42,435 nucleotides of DNA from Spirochaetaceae bacterium (lineage in GTDB: Bacteria > Spirochaetota > Spirochaetia > DSM-27196 > Alkalispirochaetaceae). Location: contig REEH01000091.1 in assembly GCA_007695175.1 (NCBI GenBank), forward strand, positions 1 through 42,435, in the 5' to 3' direction. A program made the position numbers and the translations under genes. Shown piece after piece: positions 31,096 to 39,922 of this stretch; the stretch's first letter is position 1; every line of letters starts with the position of its first letter. The notes below the pieces were generated by a model that was given only the letters and a program-made list of their open reading frames with translations, did not search any database and was not told the origin of the DNA.

Positions 31096-33183
31096 TTACT
31101 TGTTTCCTTCGCGCTTGGCCTTGAGGTACCGTTCGCGCAGCTCCTCGGCGATACTCTGAGGAACCTTGCCGTATTTTTCAAACTCCATCGTGTACTCTGC
31201 CTTTCCCTGTGTGAGCGAACGCAGAATCGTGGAGAATCCGAACATCTCCGCCAGAGGAACCTCCGCGGTAACGACACTGAACATCCCGTCTTCGCTGGAG
31301 GAGATAATCACGCCCCGCCGCTGGTTGATGGCGGCATAGATGTTGCCCTGAAACTCCGTGGGACCTTCCACGGACACTTTCATGATCGGCTCCAGCGCAA
31401 TGGGTTTTGCCTTCTCGTAGGCACTGCGGAACGCACCGATACCCGCCGTCTGGAACGCCTGGTCCGAGGAATCCACCGGATGCGTCGCTCCATCGTTGAT
31501 CGTGGCGCGAATATTCACGATCGGGAACCCGATGAAGGTACCTTTCTCCATGGCAATCCGGAATCCCTTGTCCACGGAGGAGATGTAGTCATTGGGTATG
31601 ACACCGCCCTTGATCTGGTTGACGAACTCGTAGTTCTCATCCCGGAAAGGCTCGATAAAACCGGCGACGCGACCAAACTGTCCGGAACCACCGGTCTGCT
31701 TCTTGTGCGTATAATCAAAATCAGCCCGGGTGGATATTGTCTCCCGGTATGCCACCTGGGGCATGCCTGTCTCCACCTCGGCCTGGTACTCCCGCCGCAT
31801 ACGCTCCACGTAGACGTCCAGGTGAAGCTCCCCCATTCCCTGAATGATCGTCTCGTTGCTTTCATCATCCACGTAACTGCGAAAGGTGGGATCTTCCTTG
31901 ATAAAACGCCCCAGGGCCTTCCCCATCCTATCCGAGGAAGCCTTGTCCTTCGGTTTGATGGAGAGGGAGATGACCGGATTGGGTACGAACATGGAGGTCA
32001 TGGATACGTTGAGACCGGGGTCACAGAAGGTGTCGCCCGACGCGCAGTCCACGCCGAAAAGCGCCACGATGTCGCCGGAGCCGGCCTCGGAGATGTCCTC
32101 CATGTGATTTGCATGCATCCGTATCAGGCGACCCACCTTGAGCTTTCTGCGGGTACGCACGTTGAAGAGTTCCGATCCCTTCCTTACCAGGCCCTGGTAA
32201 ATCCGGATGTAGGTGAGTTGTCCATACTGGCCGTCTTCCAGTTTGAAGGCCAGGGCCACCGCGGGCTTGGAGTCGTCGGAGACGGTTATGAACTCCTTCT
32301 CCTCGTTGTTCAGATCCAGAGCCCTGTTCGTGATATCCGGCGGTGAAGGCAGATACGCCAGCACCGCATCGAGCAAAGTCTGGACCCCCTTGTTCTTGTA
32401 GGCACTGCCCACGAAGACGGGGCACAACTCGTTTGCCAGTACGCCCGTACGGATCGCTTTCTGGATCTGGTCAACGGTGGCCTTGCCGTCCAGGGCCGCT
32501 TCCATCAGTTCCTCGTCAAACATCGACGCGGCGTCCAGAAGCGTTTCCCGATACTCTTCAGCCTGGGCCCGCAGCTCCGCCGGAATCTCGTCGATCCGTA
32601 TCTGCTCGCCTACATCGCCCTCGAAGTAGTAAGCCTTCATCGTAACCAGGTCCACCACACCCCGGTGCTTGTCCTCCAGCCCGATCGGCAGTTGAGCCAT
32701 GACGGAGTTCAGGCCAAGCTTCTCCCGCAGGTGTCCGCATACCTTGAGGGGGTCCGCCCCGGTGCGATCACATTTGTTGACAAAGGCAAGGCGGGGTACG
32801 CTGTACCGCTTGAGCTGCCGGTCTACCGTGATCGACTGGGACTGGACGCCCGCAACGGAATCGAGGATGAGGATCGCCCCATCCAGTACGCGCAGGGCGC
32901 GTTCAACCTCGATCGTGAAGTCCACGTGCCCCGGCGTATCGATGATATTGATCGGGTGCTCTTTCCAGGATACGCTGGTTGAGGCGGATTGGATCGTAAT
33001 TCCCCTCTCCCGCTCAAGTTCCATTGAATCCATGGTCGCTCCAACGCCGTCCTTGCCCCGAACCTCGTGGAATGCGTGGATCTTGTCACAAAAAAAGAGA
33101 ATGCGTTCCGTCAGGGTAGTCTTACCGCTGTCGATATGGGCGCTGATGCCGATATTTCGCATTCTTTCCAGTCTGTCCTTCAT
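31096..33183 (-). CDS. fusA: Elongation factor G, EFG1-like subtype
   Basis: This 695-residue GTPase has all G motifs: [18 protein letters not shown] (P-loop), [20 protein letters not shown] (switch I), [20 protein letters not shown] (switch II), [14 protein letters not shown] and [20 protein letters not shown]. The pairing GITIQSA with [20 protein letters not shown] is like mitochondrial EFG1 and the spirochaete EF-G1, which is dedicated to translocation while a second EF-G handles recycling. Domain IV has [17 protein letters not shown] variant P-loop (HIDSGKTT where most bacterial EF-G have HIDAGKTT) is typical of this subtype. ATG 33183 is chosen for the family N-terminus ([13 protein letters not shown]). 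Confidence 0.95.
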   Translation of the reverse strand: MKDRLERMRNIGISAHIDSGKTTLTERILFFCDKIHAFHEVRGKDGVGATMDSMELERERGITIQSASTSVSWKEHPINIIDTPGHVDFTIEVERALRVLDGAILILDSVAGVQSQSITVDRQLKRYSVPRLAFVNKCDRTGADPLKVCGHLREKLGLNSVMAQLPIGLEDKHRGVVDLVTMKAYYFEGDVGEQIRIDEIPAELRAQAEEYRETLLDAASMFDEELMEAALDGKATVDQIQKAIRTGVLANELCPVFVGSAYKNKGVQTLLDAVLAYLPSPPDITNRALDLNNEEKEFITVSDDSKPAVALAFKLEDGQYGQLTYIRIYQGLVRKGSELFNVRTRRKLKVGRLIRMHANHMEDISEAGSGDIVALFGVDCASGDTFCDPGLNVSMTSMFVPNPVISLSIKPKDKASSDRMGKALGRFIKEDPTFRSYVDDESNETIIQGMGELHLDVYVERMRREYQAEVETGMPQVAYRETISTRADFDYTHKKQTGGSGQFGRVAGFIEPFRDENYEFVNQIKGGVIPNDYISSVDKGFRIAMEKGTFIGFPIVNIRATINDGATHPVDSSDQAFQTAGIGAFRSAYEKAKPIALEPIMKVSVEGPTEFQGNIYAAINQRRGVIISSSEDGMFSVVTAEVPLAEMFGFSTILRSLTQGKAEYTMEFEKYGKVPQSIAEELRERYLKAKREGNK

Positions 33184-33371
33184 GCGTTTCTCTTCCTTAC
33201 AGTTCTTCCCGTTATCATCCTGCAAAGGGTGTGCATATCTGTAACGGTATTGGTTTTCCTTCTATGCCCGCCACGGTAGGGGGGAAAAGCGGATGCGGCC
33301 GCACGGACACACCGTCCCGACCGCCATTCTTTATACAACGGCGAGGCATTTTATGTCTACCGCCGTTCAGC
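33184..33371. other. 188-bp gap upstream of fusA
   Basis: This gap separates fusA from the coiled-coil operon, both on the minus strand. It contains purine-rich ribosome-site-like sequence before the fusA ATG and a 10-bp palindrome (TGCGGCCGCA). I see no convincing promoter hexamer pair or terminator, although one of each is expected. Confidence 0.4.
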
Positions 33372-34481
33372 CTACCGATAATCGTTGAAATAGAGCGCGT
33401 AAATCGCCTGTACATGGCGGCTGTGAAGCGGGTCAACGCCATCCGGTAGTTCATCATTTACCCTGTCCCGGGCATCATCCGCCTCCAGCCCCGGCTCCGC
33501 CCGGCGCAGCTCCACTACGCGGGCTACCGCTCCGGGATCCAGCTCACGGAGAGCGCCAAAAAGCTTGCGGCCCGCCAGAGCGATCGCGCCCTCCCGCAGA
33601 GCTTCAAACTCCGCCAGCAGTTGCCCCTGTGCCTGCAGAAGTGCCTCGTGGTCCGCTCTGAGCGCCTCATGCCGTGCCGAGAGTTCCGCCAGAGCAAGCT
33701 GTGTTTCCTTGCGCAGCGTTTCCGCTTCCTCTGCCAGGTCCCGCTGAAAATCACGGCGCACTGCACGCTCCGCCTGCTCCGCTCGGCGCACTTCCCGGTT
33801 CAGCGCTTCCTCACCGAGCTGAAGGGATCGCGCGATCTCATCCTCAAGGCGGGCGATCGCCTGATTCTGAATGATGTCGGTGGCCCGGGCGCCGTCCAGA
33901 AGGGACTGCTGCTCCTCCAGGCGTCGCGCAAGAAACTGGGGGTCCGAACTCTCAATGTAGGCCGCGGGATTGTCAATCGCCCGCACGATGCGCTCCCTGA
34001 ACTGCTCCTCCGTCAGGTACTGGCCGTTGACGCGAAGCGCCAGGTTATCCGCCAGCATCCGGAAGTCAAAAGCGAGGGATTCGTCATACATAAACTGCAT
34101 ACCCGAGGGCATGTATCCGCTGTACTCCCGGCCGTTGATGCGGTAGGAGCGCGGAGCCACGACAGCCGTCGCGCGGTCCTGATCAAAGACAATGCGAGTC
34201 CTGCGAATGTCCAGCCCCTCCAGGGAGAACACCGTCTCCCGGATGGACTGCAGCGCGAGCGCCCTGGCCTCCGTAAGAGGGCCGACCATGCTGAGCGTGA
34301 AGGGGATTCTCTCCTCATGCCGCAGATCCCACGTGGGCCTGCCGGCATCGGTACGCGGATTCTCGACTGTGTATCCCCGGGCACGCAGGCTTTCGGCGAC
34401 TCCGGAAGCATCCTGCCCGGGCAGCGCCAGGGCCACGACCGTCAGAAGCGACACCATCAACAGTACTCTCTTGCGCGCCAT
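33372..34481 (-). CDS. Secreted coiled-coil protein, last gene of the cyclase operon
   Basis: This 369-residue protein has a signal peptide (MARKRVLLMVSLLTVVALAL then PGQ). A globular N-terminal domain (~25-165) includes ESLRARGYTVENPRTDAGRP and EYSGYMPSGMQFMYDES. A long charged coiled coil spans ~170-300 (ARRLEEQQSLLDGARATD; EALNREVRRAEQAERAVRR). A C-terminal segment ends DPLHSRHVQAIYALYFNDYR. I recognise no family. ATG 34481 is chosen over GTG 34490 because a G-rich ribosome site lies 8 nt before it. It directly follows the membrane coiled-coil gene (1 bp between), so the two are coupled and probably interact in the periplasm. Confidence 0.7.
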   Translation of the reverse strand: MARKRVLLMVSLLTVVALALPGQDASGVAESLRARGYTVENPRTDAGRPTWDLRHEERIPFTLSMVGPLTEARALALQSIRETVFSLEGLDIRRTRIVFDQDRATAVVAPRSYRINGREYSGYMPSGMQFMYDESLAFDFRMLADNLALRVNGQYLTEEQFRERIVRAIDNPAAYIESSDPQFLARRLEEQQSLLDGARATDIIQNQAIARLEDEIARSLQLGEEALNREVRRAEQAERAVRRDFQRDLAEEAETLRKETQLALAELSARHEALRADHEALLQAQGQLLAEFEALREGAIALAGRKLFGALRELDPGAVARVVELRRAEPGLEADDARDRVNDELPDGVDPLHSRHVQAIYALYFNDYR

Positions 34482-34482
34482 C

Positions 34483-35994
34483 CTACTCACCCCCCTGCAC
34501 TTCTATCAGAACCTTGTCAAACGCCCGGATCTCCAACTCCTCCACAGTCTCCTCCACGCGGGCGGTAAACCCGCCGGCACCACCGGTGAACCGGATCGTC
34601 CCGACGAACTCGTCATCCCTCCGGAACACGTACCCCACCATTCCGGGCACTACAGTGAGTATGGGATTCACGTAAACCACGACCGCCTCGGGATCCCGGG
34701 GATCAATAACGTACCCCGTGTCACCCTGGAAGCGGCTCAGTTCGTTCAGGGAGAAATTGTATCTGTCTATGGCCAGCTGCTGATTCTCTATAGTCTCGTC
34801 GCGGCGCGCGATGATTCCGTCCCGCTCCTGTACCGAATCTCCCAGGGCCCGCCAGATCCGGTCATACTGCCGGACAAGATCCCTCGCACGGAAATCAAGC
34901 TGCTCCAGAAGCGGCGGGACGGAGTTCTGAAAGGGAATCGCCCGCATCCGATCCAGGAGCAGGAGAAAATCCTCGTATTGCCGCTGAACCGCCCGGTAAT
35001 CGCCGGGGGAGGCAGCTCCCTCCTCCTGCAGGACCGGACGAAACGGACCCGGCCCCGTAAAGGCAGTGATGCCCGCCGGAGGGGCGGCATCCAGCAGTGG
35101 CTGCAGGGCCTCGCCATCCATCCTCGGATTGAAGCTCAGCGTAAGTGCCGCGATTTCATCGGCGTGGCGCGCACGGAGCCGCGCAAGCTCCTCGGAATGG
35201 CGCATTCGGATCGTTCGCTCGAACTCAGCCTGAAACTGCTCCAGTTCGCTTATTTCCCGCTCATAGTCGGAAGTCAGTCGTTCTATCTGCCGCTCATACC
35301 GGTCCCGGACTTCCGCCATTTCCAGCTCGAAAAGGCGCTGCTGGTTATTGAGAATCTCTTCCTGCTCCCGCGCCTGTTCGAGCTGACGCGAGTCGTACTG
35401 AGCTATCCGATCCTGCAGATCCGCTATCCGTTCCTGCAGCTCCTGGATGGCAGGCTCTGTCTCCACTCGTACCGCGGCGATTTGCTGCTCCGCTTCATTG
35501 CGCAGTTCCTGCTCGCGGGCCGTCCGCGCGGCGGAGCCCAGGGGTGACTCCGCCAGCAGGCCGATCTCGCGGTCTCGGGCTCTTTCAAACTGGCGGATCT
35601 GCACGTCCCGCTGTTCCTGAAGATCTCGCAGTTCCCGCTGGGCAACCTCCAGCTGATTCTGAAGGCGCTGCGCTTCATCGAGAATATCCCGCAGATTGAC
35701 ATCGGCAAAATCATCGATGTCCACCGTGATCGCGAGACTGGAAGACTGGATGTACCGCGTCACTCCCGCTACGACGACGCCGAAAATGAGAATCAACCCT
35801 ACCACGGCGAGCGGAATCACAACGCTTCGATTCCGCTTCGTCTTGGCGAACTCCGTCTCCAGGTCGTACTGCTGCTGACGACGCTTGAACTCGTTGACGA
35901 TCTCCCGGAGAAAGACCATCTTGCTGCGTTCAACGATGTCCGTGGACCTCTCGGAGCCGGGTTCGCTCGGATTTACTTTTCGGTCATTGTCCAT
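34483..35994 (-). CDS. Membrane-anchored coiled-coil protein of the cyclase operon
   Basis: This 503-residue protein has a charged cytoplasmic part (~1-55), one membrane segment (VVIPLAVVGLILIFGVVVAG), and a very long periplasmic coiled coil (~95-280: LRDILDEAQRLQNQLEVAQR; EQELRNEAEQQIAAVRVETE; RDRYERQIERLTSDYEREIS). A second helical stretch follows, then a beta-rich C-terminal domain (~435-503: YVIDPRDPEAVVVYVNPILT; RFTGGAGGFTARVEETVEEL). The start overlaps the cyclase gene by 22 bp, so it is translated with it. An outer-membrane-spanning or sensor role is inference. No known family is recognised. Confidence 0.75.
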   Translation of the reverse strand: MDNDRKVNPSEPGSERSTDIVERSKMVFLREIVNEFKRRQQQYDLETEFAKTKRNRSVVIPLAVVGLILIFGVVVAGVTRYIQSSSLAITVDIDDFADVNLRDILDEAQRLQNQLEVAQRELRDLQEQRDVQIRQFERARDREIGLLAESPLGSAARTAREQELRNEAEQQIAAVRVETEPAIQELQERIADLQDRIAQYDSRQLEQAREQEEILNNQQRLFELEMAEVRDRYERQIERLTSDYEREISELEQFQAEFERTIRMRHSEELARLRARHADEIAALTLSFNPRMDGEALQPLLDAAPPAGITAFTGPGPFRPVLQEEGAASPGDYRAVQRQYEDFLLLLDRMRAIPFQNSVPPLLEQLDFRARDLVRQYDRIWRALGDSVQERDGIIARRDETIENQQLAIDRYNFSLNELSRFQGDTGYVIDPRDPEAVVVYVNPILTVVPGMVGYVFRRDDEFVGTIRFTGGAGGFTARVEETVEELEIRAFDKVLIEVQGGE

Positions 35995-37673
35995 ATGCCA
36001 TTCCAGCCTTCCGGTGCACGCTTCCCGGAGATTCTCTCCCGGAAAACATCGGATACCACAAGTTTGCACCGATCGAAATGCTCCACAGCCGCAACCCAGT
36101 CTCCCTGGTAGTAGCTGTGCAATCCCTCGGAGAAGAGCTCTATATCGTGGCGCAGTTCCTCATCCATACTGGACTGATGAACAGGCCAGAAGATCTTTTT
36201 CCCGAGCGTCTTGCCCTTGACCTGCACCCGATCCAGCTCCACGAAGGCGTAATCGTGGGAGTGTTCCATGATCTCGTCCTTGACGTATTCGGAGCAGATA
36301 ATGGGTACCTTGTAGAAGCGTGTGAGACCCTCCAGGCGGGCGGAACTGTTCACGTTGTCCCCGATGACCGTGTTTACCATGCGCTCGTAACTGCCGATGT
36401 TTCCGTAGAATACCTGTCCGCCGTCCAGACCTACCCCGACTTCCAGCAGCACCGCCCGGTAGACGTTTTCCTCCGCCTCCGTGAGGCTCCCCCGCTGCTG
36501 CAGGATCAGTTCGCGCCGTTTGTGCATTTCCTCCCGGAGATTGGCTGCAACCTCGGTAATCTTGTAAGCCGACCGCAAGGACTGCACGCTCTTGTTCTCC
36601 CGGTCCTCCTCGACGGTACCGAAAATCGCCAGGAGCGCATCACCGATGATTGATCCGATATCCCCGTTGTAATCGTGGATGTGCCGTATCGCCTGGTCGT
36701 AGTGCAGGTTGAGCAGTTTTATGATATCCGTACCGAGCGTCTCGGTCATGAAAGTAAAACTCTTGATATCCGTAAAGAGAATGGTCAGCTCCCGCTTCGT
36801 CCCTTCCAGCCGTATCTCCCGCTCCCGGTATGCCTTGGTTGCCACATCCCGGGCGACGAATTTCTTGAAGATTCCCATGAGGTTGTCAATCGTGTTGGCC
36901 AGGGAGTTGAAAGCGATCCCGAGGTACGTCACGTCATCGTTTGGAGCCCCCTTGAGATCCATCAGCTCCAGACTTTGCTCCGCCTGCATGCGCATGATGT
37001 TGTCCGTGATGACTCGGACAAAGCGAAGTATGCGTCGGAGTATCAGTATGCCCACCAGGGCGAAAATGATGGTGATACCGACTATGATGAGGGAAACGTC
37101 GCGGAATATGCGGACCGAGTCGGCATAGAACTCGGTCAGTTCCTCCGCCCGGATCTGAAAAATCCCCCAGGAACTGCTGTACTTGTAGACACCGAAATAC
37201 TCGAATCCCTGGTGGGTGAACCGGAGAGTCCCCTCCTCGACACCCTGAGCCAGGGCGGAGCGCATCCGTTCCAGCGCGGCCTCATCGGTAAATACATCCT
37301 GTCTCTCCAGCTCGCCGGCCTGGAAGAAGACCGCACCCTCCGGCCGTACTCCCATGGAGAGCGATCGCGCTCCGCGGTGGTTGCGCACCGCCGCATTCTC
37401 AAGGTTGCGCACTGCCGCCGCCTCGTCCGGATTGAAGGAGAAAATCTCAAACTGGTTTCCCGCAAAGACGTGCATTTCCTTCAGGTCCTTTACGAGCAGC
37501 TGATTGAGAAGGCGGATCTGTTCACCCCGGTTCAACATGAGGTTGATGTAGTTTGTCGTGAAGTTTGAAACCAGGAGAAAGACCGTGAAGATCACCACAA
37601 TTTTCAGTATCAGGGGTACCACTCGGGTACCGCTCACCTTTTGCCCGAAAACGCGGGATAGTGGATCGTTCAT
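35973..37673 (-). CDS. Membrane nucleotide cyclase (class III) with extracytoplasmic sensor and HAMP
   Basis: This 566-residue protein has two membrane segments (~19-41 and ~193-213) flanking a ~150-residue periplasmic sensor region. A HAMP-like linker (~214-266) precedes a class III cyclase domain (~290-480). Metal-binding Asp302 (LTILFTDIKSFT) and Asp345 (SIIGDALLAIFG) are present, as are Asn442 and Arg446 (GDNVNSSARLEG). The base-specifying residues are not: Ser341 stands where Lys is usual before IIGD, and Val433-Asn434 where Asp-Tyr is usual before TVIGD. So cAMP, cGMP or another product cannot be predicted. A C-terminal extension (~480-566) follows. It is first in a coupled operon with two coiled-coil proteins; a TATACT (37689-37684) lies 10 bp before the ATG. 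Confidence 0.88.
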   Translation of the reverse strand: MNDPLSRVFGQKVSGTRVVPLILKIVVIFTVFLLVSNFTTNYINLMLNRGEQIRLLNQLLVKDLKEMHVFAGNQFEIFSFNPDEAAAVRNLENAAVRNHRGARSLSMGVRPEGAVFFQAGELERQDVFTDEAALERMRSALAQGVEEGTLRFTHQGFEYFGVYKYSSSWGIFQIRAEELTEFYADSVRIFRDVSLIIVGITIIFALVGILILRRILRFVRVITDNIMRMQAEQSLELMDLKGAPNDDVTYLGIAFNSLANTIDNLMGIFKKFVARDVATKAYREREIRLEGTKRELTILFTDIKSFTFMTETLGTDIIKLLNLHYDQAIRHIHDYNGDIGSIIGDALLAIFGTVEEDRENKSVQSLRSAYKITEVAANLREEMHKRRELILQQRGSLTEAEENVYRAVLLEVGVGLDGGQVFYGNIGSYERMVNTVIGDNVNSSARLEGLTRFYKVPIICSEYVKDEIMEHSHDYAFVELDRVQVKGKTLGKKIFWPVHQSSMDEELRHDIELFSEGLHSYYQGDWVAAVEHFDRCKLVVSDVFRERISGKRAPEGWNGIWTMTEK

Positions 37674-37759
37674 AACTCAGTAAAGTATAGCCACAACACT
37701 CATCAGGCGAAAGGGGCATTCCCGAAAAAAGATTACCTCAGAAGTTATGAATATGCAAA

Positions 37760-38410
37760 TCATACTTCCCGTATATCTATCACCTCCAGAATATGCTTCT
37801 CCACTGAAGAAATAAACTGGTCGCGGGTCATACCGGAAACCTTGATGATACACACCGCGTTGGTGGGCTTGTCGCCGGGCCATGTTCCGATGGATATGAT
37901 ATTCCCGTTGTGGTCCGCTACGTCGGAGCTGAGTTTCGCCAGTTCGTAACGCTCCTCGGGAATGCGGAGCGTAGCCCGGATGCCCGGTTCACGCGTACCG
38001 AAGAGATCGATGAAGAGGCGGAACATATCCGTTTCCGTGACAATGCCCACGGGATAATCCTCCTCGTCCACCACGGGCAGACAACCGATATCGTTATCCA
38101 CCATCTTGCGCGCCGCATCCTCCACGGTGTCGTTGGCGTGCGCCGTGATTACGGAGCGACTCATAATTTTGTTGAGGGTGAGTTTGGACAGGAGGCGCGT
38201 CATTTCGTACACATCCAGGGTGGATGCGGGCGAGGGCGAAGCGTAGAGGAGATCCTTCTCGCTGACGATCCCCACCAGCTTCCGGGTCGTGTCGTCGATC
38301 ACCGGCAGGTGGTGAATGTGCTCCCGTCGCATCATCTCCTGCGCGTCCGTCACGTTCGTGCGCGGATGCGCGAGAAAGAGGTTGTCCTTCATGATTTTCT
38401 TGACCAGCAT
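37760..38410 (-). CDS. CBS-domain protein with C-terminal ACT-like domain
   Basis: This 216-residue protein has two CBS repeats: KIMKDNLFLAHPRTNVTDAQ with HLPVIDDTTRKLVGIVSEKD, and KIMSRSVITAHANDTVEDAA with CLPVVDEEDYPVGIVTETD. An ACT-like C-terminal domain follows (~135-216: NIISIGTWPGDKPTNAVCII). This is the AcuB-like architecture. Such proteins bind adenine nucleotides or small ligands and regulate others; the partner is unknown. It lies directly after the Liv transporter operon but has its own TATAAT promoter box and a ribosome site (GGGGAGG), so it may be separately controlled. Confidence 0.88.
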   Translation of the reverse strand: MLVKKIMKDNLFLAHPRTNVTDAQEMMRREHIHHLPVIDDTTRKLVGIVSEKDLLYASPSPASTLDVYEMTRLLSKLTLNKIMSRSVITAHANDTVEDAARKMVDNDIGCLPVVDEEDYPVGIVTETDMFRLFIDLFGTREPGIRATLRIPEERYELAKLSSDVADHNGNIISIGTWPGDKPTNAVCIIKVSGMTRDQFISSVEKHILEVIDIREV

Positions 38411-38432
38411 GATCAGCCCTCCCCTTCTATCT

Positions 38433-38438
38433 ATTATA
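38433..38438 (-). promoter_or_regulatory. Perfect -10 box (TATAAT) for the CBS gene
   Basis: TATAAT on the minus strand (38438-38433) overlaps the stop codon of livF. GGGGAGG lies between it and the ATG at 38410. No good -35 is seen 17 bp upstream, so it may need an activator or be cotranscribed with liv. Confidence 0.45.
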
Positions 38439-39141
38439 CACCGAGGTAGGCTTTTTTCACCTCTTCATTGGCCAGCAGGTTGCTCGCCGTGTCGGTGAGG
38501 GAGATCCGCCCTGTTTCCATCACGTATCCGCGATCCGCTACCTTGAGCGCCTGGTTGGCGTTCTGCTCGACCAGGAAAATAGTCGTTCCGTTCTCCTCGT
38601 TTATCTGCCGGATGATCTCGAAAATCTGCTGCACGATCAGGGGTGCGAGCCCGAGACTGGGCTCGTCCAGCAGGAGGAGCTTGGGTCGAGCCATGATCGC
38701 CCGGGATATGGCAAGCATCTGCTGCTCGCCACCGGAGAGGGTCCCCCCGGCCTGACCCTTCCGTTCCGCCAGGATCGGAAAGAGGGAATAGACATAGTCG
38801 ATATCGCGGCGCACCCCATCCTTGTCGCGCCGCAGGAGCGCCCCCATATCGAGATTCTCTTTCACCGTAAGGTGGGGAAAGATTCGCCGCCCTTCCGGCA
38901 CCTGGGAGATCCCCATGGCTACGATCCGGTCGGGGTCCATATCGACGAGCGACTCGCCCTCAAAGATGATCTCACCCTCCCGAGGCGGCACGACACCGCA
39001 GATGGACATGAGGGTGGTCGACTTGCCGGCGCCGTTGGCACCGATCAGAGTTATGATCTCTCCCCGCTCCACCAGGATATCGATTCCCTTGATCGCCTGA
39101 ATATTCCCGTAGTAGGTCTTCATGGACCGCAGTTCAAGCAC
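38434..39141 (-). CDS. livF: Branched-chain amino acid ABC transporter ATPase LivF
   Basis: This 235-residue ATPase has Walker A (LIGANGAGKSTTLMSICG), the signature GGTLSGGEQQMLAISRAIM, and Walker B (LLLLDEPSLGLAPLIVQQIF), with the LivF-typical GISQVPEGRRIFPHLTVKEN. It powers uptake of leucine, isoleucine and valine (or related amides) together with LivG. Its start overlaps livG by 8 bp. Gene order livK-H-M-G-F is the usual one. Confidence 0.96.
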   Translation of the reverse strand: MLELRSMKTYYGNIQAIKGIDILVERGEIITLIGANGAGKSTTLMSICGVVPPREGEIIFEGESLVDMDPDRIVAMGISQVPEGRRIFPHLTVKENLDMGALLRRDKDGVRRDIDYVYSLFPILAERKGQAGGTLSGGEQQMLAISRAIMARPKLLLLDEPSLGLAPLIVQQIFEIIRQINEENGTTIFLVEQNANQALKVADRGYVMETGRISLTDTASNLLANEEVKKAYLGV

Positions 39142-39922
39142 TGACTTCCTCCCCGAGATACGCCTTTATGACCTCCGGATCGTTCTTGACTTCCTGAGGC
39201 GTACCCATGGCGATCAGCTTCCCGTAATCCATGACGTAGATCCGTTCCGAGAGCGACATGACGAGGCTCATGTCATGCTCGATCAGGAAGATCGAGACCT
39301 TCTCGGTGTCTCTGATCTTGCGTATCAACGCCTCCAGCGTCCGCGTTTCCTGCGGATTCATACCGGCGGCGGGCTCGTCCAGCAGGAGCAGGAAAGGTTC
39401 CGTCGCCAGCGCCCGGGCGATTTCCAGGCGCCGCTGCGCGCCGTAGGGAAGATTTCGCGCCAGATCGTTCACGTGGTGCCCGAGGTTGAGCTTCTTCAGG
39501 ATCTCGTAGCTGTCCTCCAACACCTTCCTTTCCTCCGCTCGTGTCCGGGGACCGCGTAGAATAGCGCCAAGAACGCCCGACTTGAGCTGGGTATGGCGCC
39601 CGATCATGACGTTCTCGATAACGGTCATATTGGGAAAGAGGCGGATATTCTGAAAGGTGCGGGCCAGGCCCTTCTCGGTGATACGGCTCGGTTTCAACCC
39701 CTTGATCGACTCCCGATCACCCCCGGGCGGTTGAATCGATATCCCTCCCCTTGTGGGGGTATAAACTCCGGTCACGCAGTTGAAGAAGGTCGTCTTCCCG
39801 GCGCCGTTGGGGCCGATCAGGGCGATGATCTCGTTCTGCTCCATGGAAATGGAAACGTTGTTTACCGCCCGCAGACCCCCGAAATCCATGGTCATGTCCT
39901 GTACGTCCAGTATGAGGCTCAT
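39134..39922 (-). CDS. livG: Branched-chain amino acid ABC transporter ATPase LivG
   Basis: This 262-residue ATPase has Walker A (LIGPNGAGKTTFFNCVTG), the LivG-type signature (LPYGAQRRLEIARAL) and Walker B (LLLLDEPAAGMNPQETRTLE). The segment ITEKGLARTFQNIRLFPNMT is typical of LivG. ATG 39922 overlaps the livM stop by 4 nt (ATGA); a longer open frame upstream is antisense noise in the same strand and is not used. It works in a pair with LivF. Confidence 0.96.
   Translation of the reverse strand: MSLILDVQDMTMDFGGLRAVNNVSISMEQNEIIALIGPNGAGKTTFFNCVTGVYTPTRGGISIQPPGGDRESIKGLKPSRITEKGLARTFQNIRLFPNMTVIENVMIGRHTQLKSGVLGAILRGPRTRAEERKVLEDSYEILKKLNLGHHVNDLARNLPYGAQRRLEIARALATEPFLLLLDEPAAGMNPQETRTLEALIRKIRDTEKVSIFLIEHDMSLVMSLSERIYVMDYGKLIAMGTPQEVKNDPEVIKAYLGEEVSA

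Noticed and set aside
30940-32346. A 468-codon plus-strand frame opposite fusA
   Set aside because: fusA has all GTPase motifs; the antisense product has no domain features.
33280-33305. 10-bp palindrome TGCGGCCGCA upstream of fusA
   Set aside because: Short GC palindromes are expected by chance in this GC-rich DNA, and no T-run or promoter adjoins.
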